Numbered from the stretch's first letter, positions 1-9,121 are shown. The stretch is DNA of 64,000 nt from Chryseobacterium piperi (GCF_002285635.2 NZ_CP023049.2:2852001-2916000), one strand, 5' to 3'. A program made the numbers and translations. Notes: a model not told the origin generated them from the sequence alone.

Positions 1-1392
1 ATGTCCTCTTCCTCCAACTGTTTTTACGGTTCCATCAGGTGTTGTTATCTGAACCTGTATCGGTTGTCCATTGGCAGTAGTATATGGTTTTCTTGCCACC
101 GTTCCCTGAGTACGGATGATATCAGATAATGAAAACCCCTCACCGAATAACTCTTTTCTTCTTTCGATCAGGACTTCTTTAATAACTTCATTTTGTGATA
201 AAGATCCATTATAAGCATTAGCATTTCTTGCTGTCTTCAATTGATTTAAAACCGCCACAGCATTCGCTTCATTTCCATTTCTTGCTTCAGCCTCAGCTTC
301 GATCAGATACATTTCTGCTGATCTCATGAAGACAATGTCTGCAATAAGATTCGCTTTAAACTTAAACTTCGCATACCTCAAAAGCCCCTCTCTTCCCGGA
401 AGTCCATCCCACTGAAACAACTGATATCGAATATCGTGAGTGTCGAATAAATCTTTAAAATAAGGATCGGCCATAAAACTGTAATAATAGCTTCCCGAAG
501 AAGAAACATCTAAGTAATGAAATGCATAACTTTCTCCTGATTGTTCCTGTGTCTGACCATGACCCCAAATCCATTCCCCATTACCAATATCATTAAATCC
601 ATCCTTATATTTTTCGGGAGCCATTAAAGGAAAACCTGTTTTGGCTATTTTTGCAGCTGTAATAGCTTTGGCCCATTCACCCGTATTTAAATAAGTCCTT
701 GCCAACAATCCATTAACCACAGAACGGTCAATCTTATCTTTAATATTTCTTGTATAGTTTTGTAATAAATGGTCGGCTTCAGATAAATCATTTTTAATCA
801 GCGTATACATTTCTTCAAGGCTTGCCCTTTTCTTCCCTACCGAATTCGTTGTCGTTGGTTCAGTATAAATAGGAGCTACTAAGGCATTCTTATCTTTTAA
901 ATAGCTAAACTGATAAAAGCTGGCCAGATTTAAATAACAAAAAGCCCGTAAAGCTTTTGCCTGACCTTTAACCTGATCTTTTTTCGATTGGCTTCCCTCT
1001 ACTCTATCAATACGGCTGATGACATTATTCATATTATTTATTGTGGAATACAACATACTCCAGATAAACTGTGAGCGTCCACCTGTATTATTAACCAGAT
1101 CAGTAAATGCATAGGCTGAAGCAAAACCATATTTATTGGTTAAGACTGCGACATCACTTCCCATTGCATCACTTGTTCTAAGTACGGTAGAATAACCAAT
1201 ATTAGCATAGTTAGTTCCATCATCATTGAATTTCGCCCAAGCTCCGTTGATCACCGTTTCTGTACTTTCTGCAGTTTTGAACACTTCATCTTCATTGGCC
1301 TGATTTGTAGGAGCAGTATCCAAATCATTGGTACACCCTGTAAAAGATAATGCCGCAATCATGACAAGGGATATATATTTTAATTTTTTCAT
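1..1392 (-). CDS. SusD/RagB-family outer-membrane lipoprotein (partial, C-terminus outside window)
   Basis: This is the surface lipoprotein partner of the SusC receptor encoded just upstream. Members of the family bind a nutrient at the cell surface and cap the TonB-dependent channel. The frame stays open for 464 codons from the ATG at 1392 to the window edge. The N-terminus is a lipoprotein signal (MKKLKYISLVMIAALSFTGC) with the lipidated cysteine at residue 20, followed by an acidic linker. Further in are the family's usual stretches, such as an AKALRAFCYLNLA helix and a late MRSAEMYLIEAEAEARNG helix. It begins 18 bases after the susC stop and is surely cotranscribed with it, so it also falls under the SAM riboswitch at 4426-4520. 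Its substrate cannot be read from sequence. Confidence 0.93.
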   Translation of the reverse strand, partial: MKKLKYISLVMIAALSFTGCTNDLDTAPTNQANEDEVFKTAESTETVINGAWAKFNDDGTNYANIGYSTVLRTSDAMGSDVAVLTNKYGFASAYAFTDLVNNTGGRSQFIWSMLYSTINNMNNVISRIDRVEGSQSKKDQVKGQAKALRAFCYLNLASFYQFSYLKDKNALVAPIYTEPTTTNSVGKKRASLEEMYTLIKNDLSEADHLLQNYTRNIKDKIDRSVVNGLLARTYLNTGEWAKAITAAKIAKTGFPLMAPEKYKDGFNDIGNGEWIWGHGQTQEQSGESYAFHYLDVSSSGSYYYSFMADPYFKDLFDTHDIRYQLFQWDGLPGREGLLRYAKFKFKANLIADIVFMRSAEMYLIEAEAEARNGNEANAVAVLNQLKTARNANAYNGSLSQNEVIKEVLIERRKELFGEGFSLSDIIRTQGTVARKPYTTANGQPIQVQITTPDGTVKTVGGRGH

Positions 1393-1410
1393 TGTTTAAA
1401 TTTTAAATGA

Positions 1411-4341
1411 TTAAAGAGTTGCCTGAAGACCAAAAGTTATCGTTCTCATCGCAGGATACCTGTAGTAAGTTGTTCCATCTATACTTTGTTCAGGATCCAT
1501 TCCTTTGTGTCCATAGAACGTAAGGAGGTTTTCTGCCTGTAAGTAAATTCTAAATTTCTTTAAACCTAATTTTCCAAAATAATCGGAAGGCAACGTATAC
1601 CCAATACTTACATTCTTTACTCTCGCATACGTTCCCGAATACAAAAATCTTGAAGACACTGAGGTCCAGTTATTTGTTTTCGTACTTAAAGCCGGGACGT
1701 CGGTATTTGGATTTTCAGGAGTCCATCTATTGAGCATCTCAGCACTCCATGATGCTCCTGCATTATTTCCGTTAGACATCAGCATCGTATAGTCTGTATC
1801 AAGGATTTTTCCTCCAATACTAAACGTGACCAATCCTGAAAAATCAAAATTTTTATAGTTGATACTCGTAGTAACTCCACCGGAAACTTTAGGTAAAGAA
1901 GAGCCTTGCAATGTTTTTGTTGCTTTAGCATATTCCGAAGTGGTACCTTCTACTGTATTTCCACTGGCATCCTGGTAAATATACTTCCACAAAGGAGCTC
2001 CATTACTCGGATCTACTCCCATCCATTCAGGAATGAAAAAGTCATATACCGAACCTCCGACCTGCAGTAATTTACTTCCGGTAACGATCGACCCTTTAGG
2101 AAGCTTGGTAATTCTGTTTTTTAAAGTACTTAAGTTAACATCTACATCCCAGTGAAAATTATCTGTTCTGACCGGAGTTGTAAATAATGAGAATTCAAAT
2201 CCTGTATTTTTAAGCTCTCCGATATTGGCAGAATAACCACTGAAACCTAAAGATGGAGCTAATGGCATCTCAAATAAAAGGTCCTGACTTGTGCGCTGAA
2301 AATACTCTATATTTCCTTTGATCCGGTTGTTAAGGATCGCGAATTCCAGTCCTACATTCAAATTAAGATTAGTCTCCCATTTCAGATCCTCTGTAGGCAG
2401 TCTGTTAGCAACAGTTCCACCTTCTCCAAGGTTATTATAAAAGGCATATAAGCTTTGGTAAGCATAATAGATATTTTGATTTCCTTTCATTATTTTATCA
2501 TTTCCTTGCCCACCATAACTTGCCCGAAGGGTAAGCTGATTAAAGAAATTTAAATCTTTGATAAAGGCTTCGTTAGATGCTTTCCAGGATCCTCCTACGG
2601 ACCAAAAAGTTCCCCATCTGTTTTGAGGTGAGAACCTTGAAGAACCATCAGCTCTTACTGATCCGGAAATAAAATAAGTATTTTTAAAATCATACTCCGC
2701 TTTTCCTAAGAAACTCAGCAATCCTACCCTGTCACTATTTCCACTAAATCCGCCTAATAAAGCAGCTGCATCCGGTTCATAATAATAAGGAAGCGAAAAT
2801 TGGCTCCTATTTCCCGATATGGTCTGATATTCATAATGATAAAATTCTTGCCCGCCCAAAATATTAAAATGATGTTGGTTGAACTTTTTGTCATAAGTCA
2901 GGATATTACTGGTAGTGTATGAAAGCATTCTTGAATTTGTTTTTGTCACTGAACCACCAATCTCACTTCCTTGCCCTAGTAAAGGATTAGAATAATAGTG
3001 CCCATTATAATTTACCAAATCGACAGAGAAGCTGGATTTGAATTTTAATTCAGGCAAGAAAGTAAAATCCAAATATCCTTTTCCGGAAAAGTTATCTTCC
3101 CTGTTTTCATTTTTATCTAATGGTAAAGTTGCAGCGGCATTCTGATTCTGTAAAGCACTTGTTGGCCTGTATTTTCCAAAATCATAAATTGTATTTCCAT
3201 TAGCATCAAGTCTGTAACTTCCATCTGCATTTCGCTCATAATAAGGATAAAAAGAAGGAATTACTCTTGCTGCATTAATGATATTATCCTGTCTTGAATC
3301 AGAAGAAGGTGGGGCTTCCTGAAGACTATTGGTATAACTTAAGTTAGCTCCTATCGTCAACCACTTTTTGACCTCATTGTTGATCTTTAGTCTTGTACTG
3401 TATTTCTTAAAGCCTGAACCGATAGCAATTCCTTTATCATCAAGATATCCCAGTGAGAAAAAGTAATTCCCTTTTTCATTTCCACCACTGAAATCAAGAT
3501 CTACCTGATTTCTTGAAGCCACTCTCTGCAGAATATCCCTCCAGTCATCATTCCATAAAGCTCTTGCCCCTGGTATTAGTTTGCCATCTGTTCCTACAGG
3601 CTTTGCATAATTAAGTCCATAGGGGTTAATTCCTAAAATATTCACCAGATTATCTGTAGCCATTTGAGCGGCCTGTTGCGAGGAAACCTGACCTGATCTA
3701 TATCCATTTCTCATGGCTTCCCAATATAATTGAAAATACTGATCAGTATTCACCTGCTCATAATCTTTTACCGCTCTGCTGGAAAAACCCTGGCTGATAT
3801 TAAAATTAATTCTTGATTCCCCTTTTTTTCCTGATTTCGTAGTTACCATGATAATCCCATTGGCACCTCTGGATCCATATAAAGAGCTTGCTGTAGCATC
3901 TTTCAGCACACTGATCGATTCAATATCATTGGGACTGATGGAATTAATATTTCCGTCAAAAGGAATTCCATCTACCACAAATAAAGGGCTGCTTGAAGCA
4001 CTTACCGATCCGATCCCTCTGATACGAATTGTTGCCGTAGCTCCCGGTTGTCCGGATGCGCTCACTGCTTGTAAACCTGCAACCTGACCTTCCAATGCTT
4101 TCGTAATATTAGTAACAGGTCTATTGTTAATTTTTTCACTAGAGATTGTTGCTACAGATCCAGTATAACTTGTCCTTTTAGCTTTACCGTATGCTACAAC
4201 CACAACCTCATCAATATCCTTTTCACGAAGTGTATCTTTTTTTGATTGGATTTCCTGCCCATGAACCGTCACTAATCCTAATAAGAATACAGCGCCAGTA
4301 GGAATCCAAATTTTGGCATTAAATAGTTTTTTATTAGCCAT
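1411..4341 (-). CDS. SusC/RagA-family TonB-dependent outer-membrane receptor
   Basis: A TonB-dependent transporter of 976 residues that would import a substrate captured by the SusD-like partner. It has a signal peptide ending near residue 28, a TonB-box-like IDEVVVVAYG at residues 43-52, and a plug domain with RIRGIGS and the LFVVDGIPFDG and DIESISVLKDATASSLYG motifs typical of SusC. A long beta-barrel with NxFF-type strands follows. The carboxypeptidase-like domain often found before the plug in SusC proteins is absent. I chose the ATG at 4341; a TTG two codons upstream is also in frame but less likely. The striking feature is upstream: a SAM-I riboswitch and terminator lie in the leader. 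This suggests a substrate linked to methionine or sulfur metabolism rather than a polysaccharide, but that is inference. Confidence 0.95.
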   Translation of the reverse strand: MANKKLFNAKIWIPTGAVFLLGLVTVHGQEIQSKKDTLREKDIDEVVVVAYGKAKRTSYTGSVATISSEKINNRPVTNITKALEGQVAGLQAVSASGQPGATATIRIRGIGSVSASSSPLFVVDGIPFDGNINSISPNDIESISVLKDATASSLYGSRGANGIIMVTTKSGKKGESRINFNISQGFSSRAVKDYEQVNTDQYFQLYWEAMRNGYRSGQVSSQQAAQMATDNLVNILGINPYGLNYAKPVGTDGKLIPGARALWNDDWRDILQRVASRNQVDLDFSGGNEKGNYFFSLGYLDDKGIAIGSGFKKYSTRLKINNEVKKWLTIGANLSYTNSLQEAPPSSDSRQDNIINAARVIPSFYPYYERNADGSYRLDANGNTIYDFGKYRPTSALQNQNAAATLPLDKNENREDNFSGKGYLDFTFLPELKFKSSFSVDLVNYNGHYYSNPLLGQGSEIGGSVTKTNSRMLSYTTSNILTYDKKFNQHHFNILGGQEFYHYEYQTISGNRSQFSLPYYYEPDAAALLGGFSGNSDRVGLLSFLGKAEYDFKNTYFISGSVRADGSSRFSPQNRWGTFWSVGGSWKASNEAFIKDLNFFNQLTLRASYGGQGNDKIMKGNQNIYYAYQSLYAFYNNLGEGGTVANRLPTEDLKWETNLNLNVGLEFAILNNRIKGNIEYFQRTSQDLLFEMPLAPSLGFSGYSANIGELKNTGFEFSLFTTPVRTDNFHWDVDVNLSTLKNRITKLPKGSIVTGSKLLQVGGSVYDFFIPEWMGVDPSNGAPLWKYIYQDASGNTVEGTTSEYAKATKTLQGSSLPKVSGGVTTSINYKNFDFSGLVTFSIGGKILDTDYTMLMSNGNNAGASWSAEMLNRWTPENPNTDVPALSTKTNNWTSVSSRFLYSGTYARVKNVSIGYTLPSDYFGKLGLKKFRIYLQAENLLTFYGHKGMDPEQSIDGTTYYRYPAMRTITFGLQATL

Positions 4342-4362
4342 AATCAATTTTGTTTATCAAAT

Positions 4363-4400
4363 ATTAAAAAATAACCCTTTGCAGAAAAGTCAGCAAAGGG
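4363..4400 (-). terminator. Intrinsic terminator of the SAM riboswitch leader
   Basis: Read on the minus strand, an 8-bp perfect stem (CCCTTTGC / GCAAAGGG) encloses a 10-base loop and is followed within two bases by a T-rich run. It sits between the riboswitch aptamer (4426-4520) and the susC start at 4341, so it can only act on the leader transcript. This is the usual layout of a transcriptional OFF switch. A short hairpin (ATTTG/CAAAT arms, 4410-4425) lies between aptamer and terminator. I did not identify a convincing antiterminator. Confidence 0.8.
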
Positions 4401-4425
4401 CATCAAGAAATTTGATTAACCAAAT

Positions 4426-4520
4426 GCTTATTTTTCCTTAAAAGGCTGAATGTAACACCTTACTTTACGCAGGTTGTCAAGACTTCACAGGGTCAGTTCC
4501 CTCCATCTTTCTTTATAAGC
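4426..4520 (-). promoter_or_regulatory. SAM-I (S-box) riboswitch aptamer
   Basis: Read on the minus strand, this 95-nt element matches the SAM-I architecture. The P1 arms GCTTAT (4520-4515) and ATAAGC (4431-4426) pair perfectly. The core has GGAGGGA, then GACCC, TGTGAAG and GACAACC, matching the kink-turn and P2/P3 consensus. GGTGTTACATTC matches the J3/4 region. CTGA in the P2 loop (4496-4493) can pair with TCAG (4449-4446), which is the expected pseudoknot. P4 is CCTT TT AAGG. With the terminator just downstream, high SAM should stop transcription of the susC/susD pair. The call is by eye; a covariance-model search would settle it. Confidence 0.93.
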
Positions 4521-4714
4521 CGATCGAAATATGGTTGCAAATCTAAAAACAAATAGTCTATAAAACAAGTAGACTATTTGTTTTTTTATTTTAAATTCTC
4601 AAAATTTAACTTAATTTTTACATAAAAAACCGATAAATAGGCTTTTATGAAAATTACTAAATCATTAAACATGACAAATATCATTATCAATTATTCAAAA
4701 CTACTATCCAATTA

Positions 4715-4749
4715 TGAACAAAAAAAATGACGCTTAAAAGCGTCATTTT
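4715..4749 (-). terminator. Intrinsic terminator after the secreted-protein gene
   Basis: A 12-bp perfect inverted repeat (AAAATGACGCTT with its complement, two-base loop, 4724-4749). On the minus strand it is followed by a run of T. It lies about 95 bases after the stop of the 4844-6163 gene and separates it from the riboswitch-controlled operon. Confidence 0.8.
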
Positions 4750-4843
4750 CAACTATTTTGATTCCTACCTATTCCAATTTTATTTGTAAACAAAAATTTT
4801 CTGTAGAAATGATGGTATTTAAATTTATAACATCCCAAACGGC

Positions 4844-6163
4844 CTATCTTACATATTCGATCGCAATACTAAATAGGTTACAAAAGAATTTCGCGTTAGG
4901 ACTTTCTGTACAGCTACTTCCTTCGCTATAAAATTTATCTGTGGATTCATAATTGTAAAATAAATTTACATCAGTATAAACTAGTACATTACCATCTAAA
5001 GTTCCCGCAGCTCCACCTGCACTGTCTTTCATAAATAATTTGGCAGTAGCTGGATATTGTGTTAGTCTACCCATATAACGGTTGGTTTGTAGCTTCGTAT
5101 TTTCTGGTAAATTCCCAAATATCCCACTGTTTGGCCCCTGAGAGCCCGTGGTAAAAAATGATCCCGGCCTTTGAGAATTAATATACTGTGTAGTATAACC
5201 TATATTCAACTTATTGATTGGGCTAAGATTTTGATGCTCTGCATCAATAACAAAGAACTTCTTCTTTTCCTGAATTTTCTGCTTCAAAACAGCGATAGAC
5301 TGATCAGAAAAATAACTGGTATATACGTAACCAATCCAAATAATATCAGCATTATCTATTGCCGTTGCTAATTCAGAAGGAGTCGCAGTTCGGATATTAA
5401 CTGTTTCAAAAATAAAATTAGACATTACCACACTTCCATTCGGTCCGAAATTGCTAGGGTTAGTTAATTTAGAGCGGGCAACAGATGAATACGTCCCATT
5501 GGAGTCTGTTGATAAAGTTCCATTCCATGCATCAGGAATTACTGAAAGGATCTTAATTACCCTTCCAGACGGTTGATTTGTTACTGTAACATTAAAAGTA
5601 CAACTTTCATTTCCTCCTGGATTAATAATAGAGTAAGTATAAGTTCCTGTTTGTGCTGGAGTCCCTTCTGCTGAAAGAATGACATATTGCTCTCCTGTAT
5701 TCTCAAAATTCCCTTCTCCATTAAAACTCATTCCATTAATGGTAGCTGTATTAATTTTATATTTACCTGGGCTGCTCACTGTAACTTTAATTCTTACAGA
5801 TCCTGCAGCAGGGGAACCGGCATAAAAATTTCCATTAACAACAGGTTCACAGTCGATGGCATATACCGCAGCATTTCCCTGGCACATATTAATCCATTCC
5901 ATGCTATTCCAAAACTCAAGACAGTGAACTGTTTTATTGTAGATCACCATACCCTCGGAACTTTCATCCGGAGCACCCGAAGTAATAAGAGCATCTCTCT
6001 GAGAAGTTGTTAAACGCGGTGGAAGGAAGCCTTTGTCATTAGAAAAAACTTCTAGCGCTGATTTAGAATGCGGGCTAGGAGTATTAATCCCTACTTGTCC
6101 ATATATTAATAAAAATGGAGCTAGAAAAGATACTAGCCTTAGTAAGTTTTGTTTAATCATCAT
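4844..6163 (-). CDS. Secreted protein with flavobacterial surface-protein N-terminal module, function unknown
   Basis: 439 residues with an N-terminal signal sequence (about residues 1-22). Residues 23-95 form a module seen in many flavobacterial secreted proteins, containing GINTPSPHSKSALEV, then GFLPPRLT, then MVIYN, a cysteine and WINMCQG. Residues of about 100-195 look like an Ig-like beta-sandwich. The C-terminal part (about 198-439) starts with RVIKILSVIPDAWNG and alternates beta strands and helices, with a putative DADxxxLGY-like stretch (NADIIWIGYVYTS). This may be a Rossmann-like or amidotransferase-like fold, but I do not recognise a family. It could be a surface or adhesin-like protein. 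ATG at 6163 was chosen; a second ATG follows directly. It has its own terminator. Two small HTH genes lie upstream on the same strand. Confidence 0.75.
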   Translation of the reverse strand: MMIKQNLLRLVSFLAPFLLIYGQVGINTPSPHSKSALEVFSNDKGFLPPRLTTSQRDALITSGAPDESSEGMVIYNKTVHCLEFWNSMEWINMCQGNAAVYAIDCEPVVNGNFYAGSPAAGSVRIKVTVSSPGKYKINTATINGMSFNGEGNFENTGEQYVILSAEGTPAQTGTYTYSIINPGGNESCTFNVTVTNQPSGRVIKILSVIPDAWNGTLSTDSNGTYSSVARSKLTNPSNFGPNGSVVMSNFIFETVNIRTATPSELATAIDNADIIWIGYVYTSYFSDQSIAVLKQKIQEKKKFFVIDAEHQNLSPINKLNIGYTTQYINSQRPGSFFTTGSQGPNSGIFGNLPENTKLQTNRYMGRLTQYPATAKLFMKDSAGGAAGTLDGNVLVYTDVNLFYNYESTDKFYSEGSSCTESPNAKFFCNLFSIAIEYVR

Positions 6164-6306
6164 GTATTGTGTTTTAAAATTATTTACTATGAATATTTGT
6201 GTTAGTTAATGGTGAATTTAATGAGCTATATAATTATTTCAACTTTTATATTCTCTTAAACTATTTTATATTTTTAAATAAGGTTTTGTAAGCATTACTA
6301 TAATAT

Positions 6307-6633
6307 TTAGAATAGAAATGTCTTCTTCCATTTCGCTACAGTATTTCTACTTATCTTAAATTGATTAGATATTTCGGTATTACTATAACCATTTTTCTGC
6401 TGAAGCTCTAAAATTCTTGTGATCGTAAGCTTATCATAAGATCTATGTCTTTGATTAAACCGCTCTGTTTCCATATCTTTTAAACCAAAAATAATTTGGT
6501 TCAGTTCAAGCACATCCAGTACTGCTAATCTTTTTTTCTGTAAGATCGTTCTACAATTTTCAAATTTATCCGGGTACTTCATCTGAATCATATCCATATA
6601 AATTTGTTTATAATCAGGACCTTGTTCTTTCAT
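6307..6633 (-). CDS. Small helix-turn-helix DNA-binding protein
   Basis: 108 residues. The C-terminal half (about 70-108) reads as a homeodomain-like helix-turn-helix: ITRILELQQKNGYSNTEIS, then NQFKISRNTVAKWKKTF. This resembles the DNA-binding part of IS3-type transposase OrfA proteins, but there is no partner transposase or inverted repeat nearby, so a regulator is more likely. It stands between the secreted-protein gene (4844-6163) and a second small HTH gene, all on the same strand. The specific role is unknown. Confidence 0.72.
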   Translation of the reverse strand: MKEQGPDYKQIYMDMIQMKYPDKFENCRTILQKKRLAVLDVLELNQIIFGLKDMETERFNQRHRSYDKLTITRILELQQKNGYSNTEISNQFKISRNTVAKWKKTFLF

Positions 6634-6694
6634 AAACTCTTAATTATTATTTGAACTTACTAGTATTTAAAAAATTTTGGCTCAATACCAAAAT

Positions 6695-7138
6695 TTAATT
6701 AAGATTTCCATTATACCTACTAATCCATTTATAGAGTGTTGTCCTCGGAATTCTATATTCTTCTATTATCTGAAGTTTTGTTTTTTGCCCTGTGTTTATA
6801 AGTTCCAAAATAAAATCGATTAGCTCTTTTGTATATATGTTTTTTCGGAATTGTGGCAAAACAAACTTTTGCTTACTATCCACAGTATTAAATTGAGCAT
6901 TACCCAGAGGAGCAAAAATAATCAGATGCTGGGTATAAATTCTAAAAAAATCATACTCTAAAAGCTTGCTATACTTAAGAAGAAGCTCGGTAGGGAGCTC
7001 CTTTTGTCCCAATACTTTATATACCTCATCTTCGCTAGTATTAAGAAATTTACAGATACGAACAATAGAAATATCTATTTCTTCAATTCTTTTCTTAATA
7101 CATTCTCCTATGTGGATATCTTTAAAATCAAAATTCAT
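6695..7138 (-). CDS. Small helix-turn-helix protein, putative regulator
   Basis: 147 residues starting at the ATG at 7138; a TTG 12 codons upstream (7174) extends the frame but gives an unlikely N-terminus. The N-terminal half (MNFDFKDIHIGECIKKR and following) looks like a lambda-repressor-like segment with VRICKFLNTSEDEVYKVL. The C-terminal part (about 103-147) is a homeodomain-like helix-turn-helix ending in EEYRIPRTTLYKWISRYNG. Its C-terminal layout resembles the neighbour at 6307-6633, so the two may be a regulatory pair for the secreted-protein gene. The function is inferred only. Confidence 0.72.
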   Translation of the reverse strand: MNFDFKDIHIGECIKKRIEEIDISIVRICKFLNTSEDEVYKVLGQKELPTELLLKYSKLLEYDFFRIYTQHLIIFAPLGNAQFNTVDSKQKFVLPQFRKNIYTKELIDFILELINTGQKTKLQIIEEYRIPRTTLYKWISRYNGNLN

Positions 7139-7710
7139 TCTTAAAACCTTAACATAAGTTAGATAGATCTTCAATCAAAAAATTTGCTTTATTTTCTATC
7201 AAAAACAACAACGCCCCTCATTTGTCTTTCAAAATCAATCCGGACATAGATACCAAATACAATAGCAGATTAAAAAATATTCTTTTTTAAACAAAATATT
7301 AATCATCATTTGTGTTCTTTACTCTAATAATAACATCGTATGAATATTTAGTTATATTAGAAATATCTTGCATTCTTAATTTCCTCATACAAAACATTCA
7401 AGATCAACTAAACACACAACAATAACTCCACAAAAAAGATTTGGCATTTTTTAACCTGCCATACATTTTTTTTATATAATTTAGCCAACGAAAATAAACT
7501 ATTGATGGAAGATGTTTTACTTAGTTTTCACTTTTTTTGAAGTTCTGTTGCAAAGTTATTATTTATAAGTGCAGAAAAAATTAAATTGTAAATGAGAATC
7601 CATAAAATGACTTACAATCAGTATACAACTGTAAAACAGATAATTAAATAAGTGAATTACCAAAAATCAATTATTTAACCTGTCTAAAACAATTTAAACA
7701 GCTGCATTGA
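7139..7710. other. Intergenic region between divergent regulator genes
   Basis: 572 bases, AT-rich and without a convincing open frame. It should hold the divergent promoters of the small HTH gene and of the AraC-type regulator. The right-hand 185 bases form repeat copy A, which recurs downstream of the regulator. In the left two thirds I see no clear element. Confidence 0.6.
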
Positions 7711-7725
7711 ATGCAAAAAAAAGAA
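7526..7725 (+). repeat. Direct repeat copy A: leader and first codons of the AraC-type regulator
   Basis: This stretch ends within the first codons of the AraC-type gene and recurs at 8924-9121. Shared blocks in the same order include TTGCAAAGTTATT, AAATGAGAATC, AGTATACAACTGT, AACAATTTAAA and ATTGAATGCAAAAA. Identity is high by eye and was not computed. Confidence 0.8.
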
Positions 7726-8685
7726 CAAATAAAAAAATTAAAGCTAGAGTTGATGGATAGATATGTTGCTATCATGACTTTCATATTAGCTGCTTATGTT
7801 ATCATCTTTACATTTTTGACTCCAGACAAAATAATGTCATGGTATATAGCACTCGGTTTAATTCTTTTAGGTGGTCCTTATTTATTTACGCGAAAAAGAT
7901 TTTCACCTGATTTCCTTGTACACTTCTTTCTAATTTCTGTTCCTATATATAGCTTTTATATTATACTAGCCTTTTGGGAAAACTCTGTAGCATGTTTTTC
8001 TATATTGCTACCCATTCCATTAGGTGCTTATATATTCTTTTCTAAAAAAGAAGTCTTATTATACACATTGTATGTTGTATTGACCATCATTACCATTAGC
8101 ATAGTAGCCAACAATTTCAATTTCAATTTTCCTAAGCATACACAAGAAGAGATTAAATTTAATGATACGCTTCTCTTTATTTCAAATATTTCAATTGTCT
8201 TTTTATTGATTTATTATAAAGATAAAATTAAAAGACCGGAAGCATTAGACCACCCTACCCCACCAGATTCCCTTGTATTGTCCAAAAATGAAAATGTAAG
8301 TAAGGTGGTCATCAAAACAACACCTGATCCTATAGATGCTGAGGCCTTTGAAAAGTTATTTGAAAAAATAGAAACGATAATGAGCCAGGACATGCTTTTT
8401 AAAGATCCTAAGTTTAATCTTTCAAGACTAAGTGTAGTTTTAGAGGTTAACAGTTCTTATATTTCCAAAGCTATCCGCTATAAAGGGTATCCAAACTTCA
8501 ATACCTTTCTTAATAATTATAGGATTAATTATGTGAAAAAATTATTCACAGAAATTGATTTCCAAAAAGCTACCTTAATGTACATTTATACTGAATCCGG
8601 CTTTTCAAATCAATCAACATTTAACAGAGTCTTTAAACAAATCGAAGGAATAACCCCGTCAGAATATATTCAACAGAATCTATAA
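7711..8685 (+). CDS. AraC-family transcriptional regulator with N-terminal membrane domain
   Basis: 324 residues. Residues 15-175 contain about six hydrophobic segments (for example VAIMTFILAAYVIIFTFL and LLYTLYVVLTIITISIVA), so the protein is anchored in the inner membrane. After a charged linker, residues of about 222-322 form an AraC-type double helix-turn-helix: LSVVLEVNSSYISKAIR in the first and ESGFSNQSTFNRVFKQIEG, then TPSEYI, in the second. Membrane-embedded AraC regulators of this design are common in flavobacteria, and their signals are mostly unknown. The start is the ATG at 7711, directly after the conserved leader. A decayed second copy lies downstream. Confidence 0.88.
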   Translation: MQKKEQIKKLKLELMDRYVAIMTFILAAYVIIFTFLTPDKIMSWYIALGLILLGGPYLFTRKRFSPDFLVHFFLISVPIYSFYIILAFWENSVACFSILLPIPLGAYIFFSKKEVLLYTLYVVLTIITISIVANNFNFNFPKHTQEEIKFNDTLLFISNISIVFLLIYYKDKIKRPEALDHPTPPDSLVLSKNENVSKVVIKTTPDPIDAEAFEKLFEKIETIMSQDMLFKDPKFNLSRLSVVLEVNSSYISKAIRYKGYPNFNTFLNNYRINYVKKLFTEIDFQKATLMYIYTESGFSNQSTFNRVFKQIEGITPSEYIQQNL

Positions 8686-8709
8686 TTCATAACAATTTAT
8701 ATGAATTAT

Positions 8710-8841
8710 ATGCAGGTCTGTAAAAGACGGATTTCTGTCTGTTTATCAATTGAACAATTTTGAAATCCTAACACTATTCGATATATTGACCGATAAACAA
8801 GCACTGAATGAAAGAGGTGCTATTAAAATATTTACTTCTTA
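8710..8841 (+). pseudogene. Possible gene remnant (about 40 codons, no start)
   Basis: A frame running from a TGA near 8704 to a TAA near 8840 reads KDGFLSVYQLNNFEI followed by LTLFDILTDKQALNERGAIK and a short end. Its amino-acid composition looks protein-like rather than random. It has no start codon and I do not recognise the family. It may be the 3' end of a lost gene that was once beside the duplicated regulator, or chance. Confidence 0.25.
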
Positions 8842-8923
8842 AATAGCCTCCCCTTCTTCTTCATTGCCGGATATTCCAAAAATTGTGTTTTTTTAGGCCT
8901 CAATTCAGAATTTACTAGAATCT

Positions 8924-9121
8924 GTTTTTCTTTTTTAAAGTCCTATTGCAAAGTTATTCTTTACAATTTCAGAAAAAAATTAATCATAAATGAGAATCTA
9001 GAAAATGGCTTACAATTAGTATACAACTGTCAAACAGCTAATTAAATGATTGATTTTTGATAATTCATTTATTTAACCCATTAAAACAATTTAAATAACC
9101 ACATTGAATGCAAAAAGAAAA
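8924..9121 (+). repeat. Direct repeat copy B: leader and start of a lost AraC-type paralogue
   Basis: The counterpart of 7526-7725 in the same orientation. It retains the untranslated leader and the start codon with MQK-like first codons (ATG at 9108). Confidence 0.8.

Noticed and set aside
4342-4347. Upstream TTG as the start of the riboswitch-controlled SusC gene
   Set aside because: The ATG at 4341 gives a normal signal peptide and leaves the leader intact; the TTG adds only two residues.
6307-7138. Insertion sequence based on OrfA-like HTH proteins
   Set aside because: No DDE transposase frame, terminal inverted repeats or target duplication were found; the proteins look like regulators.
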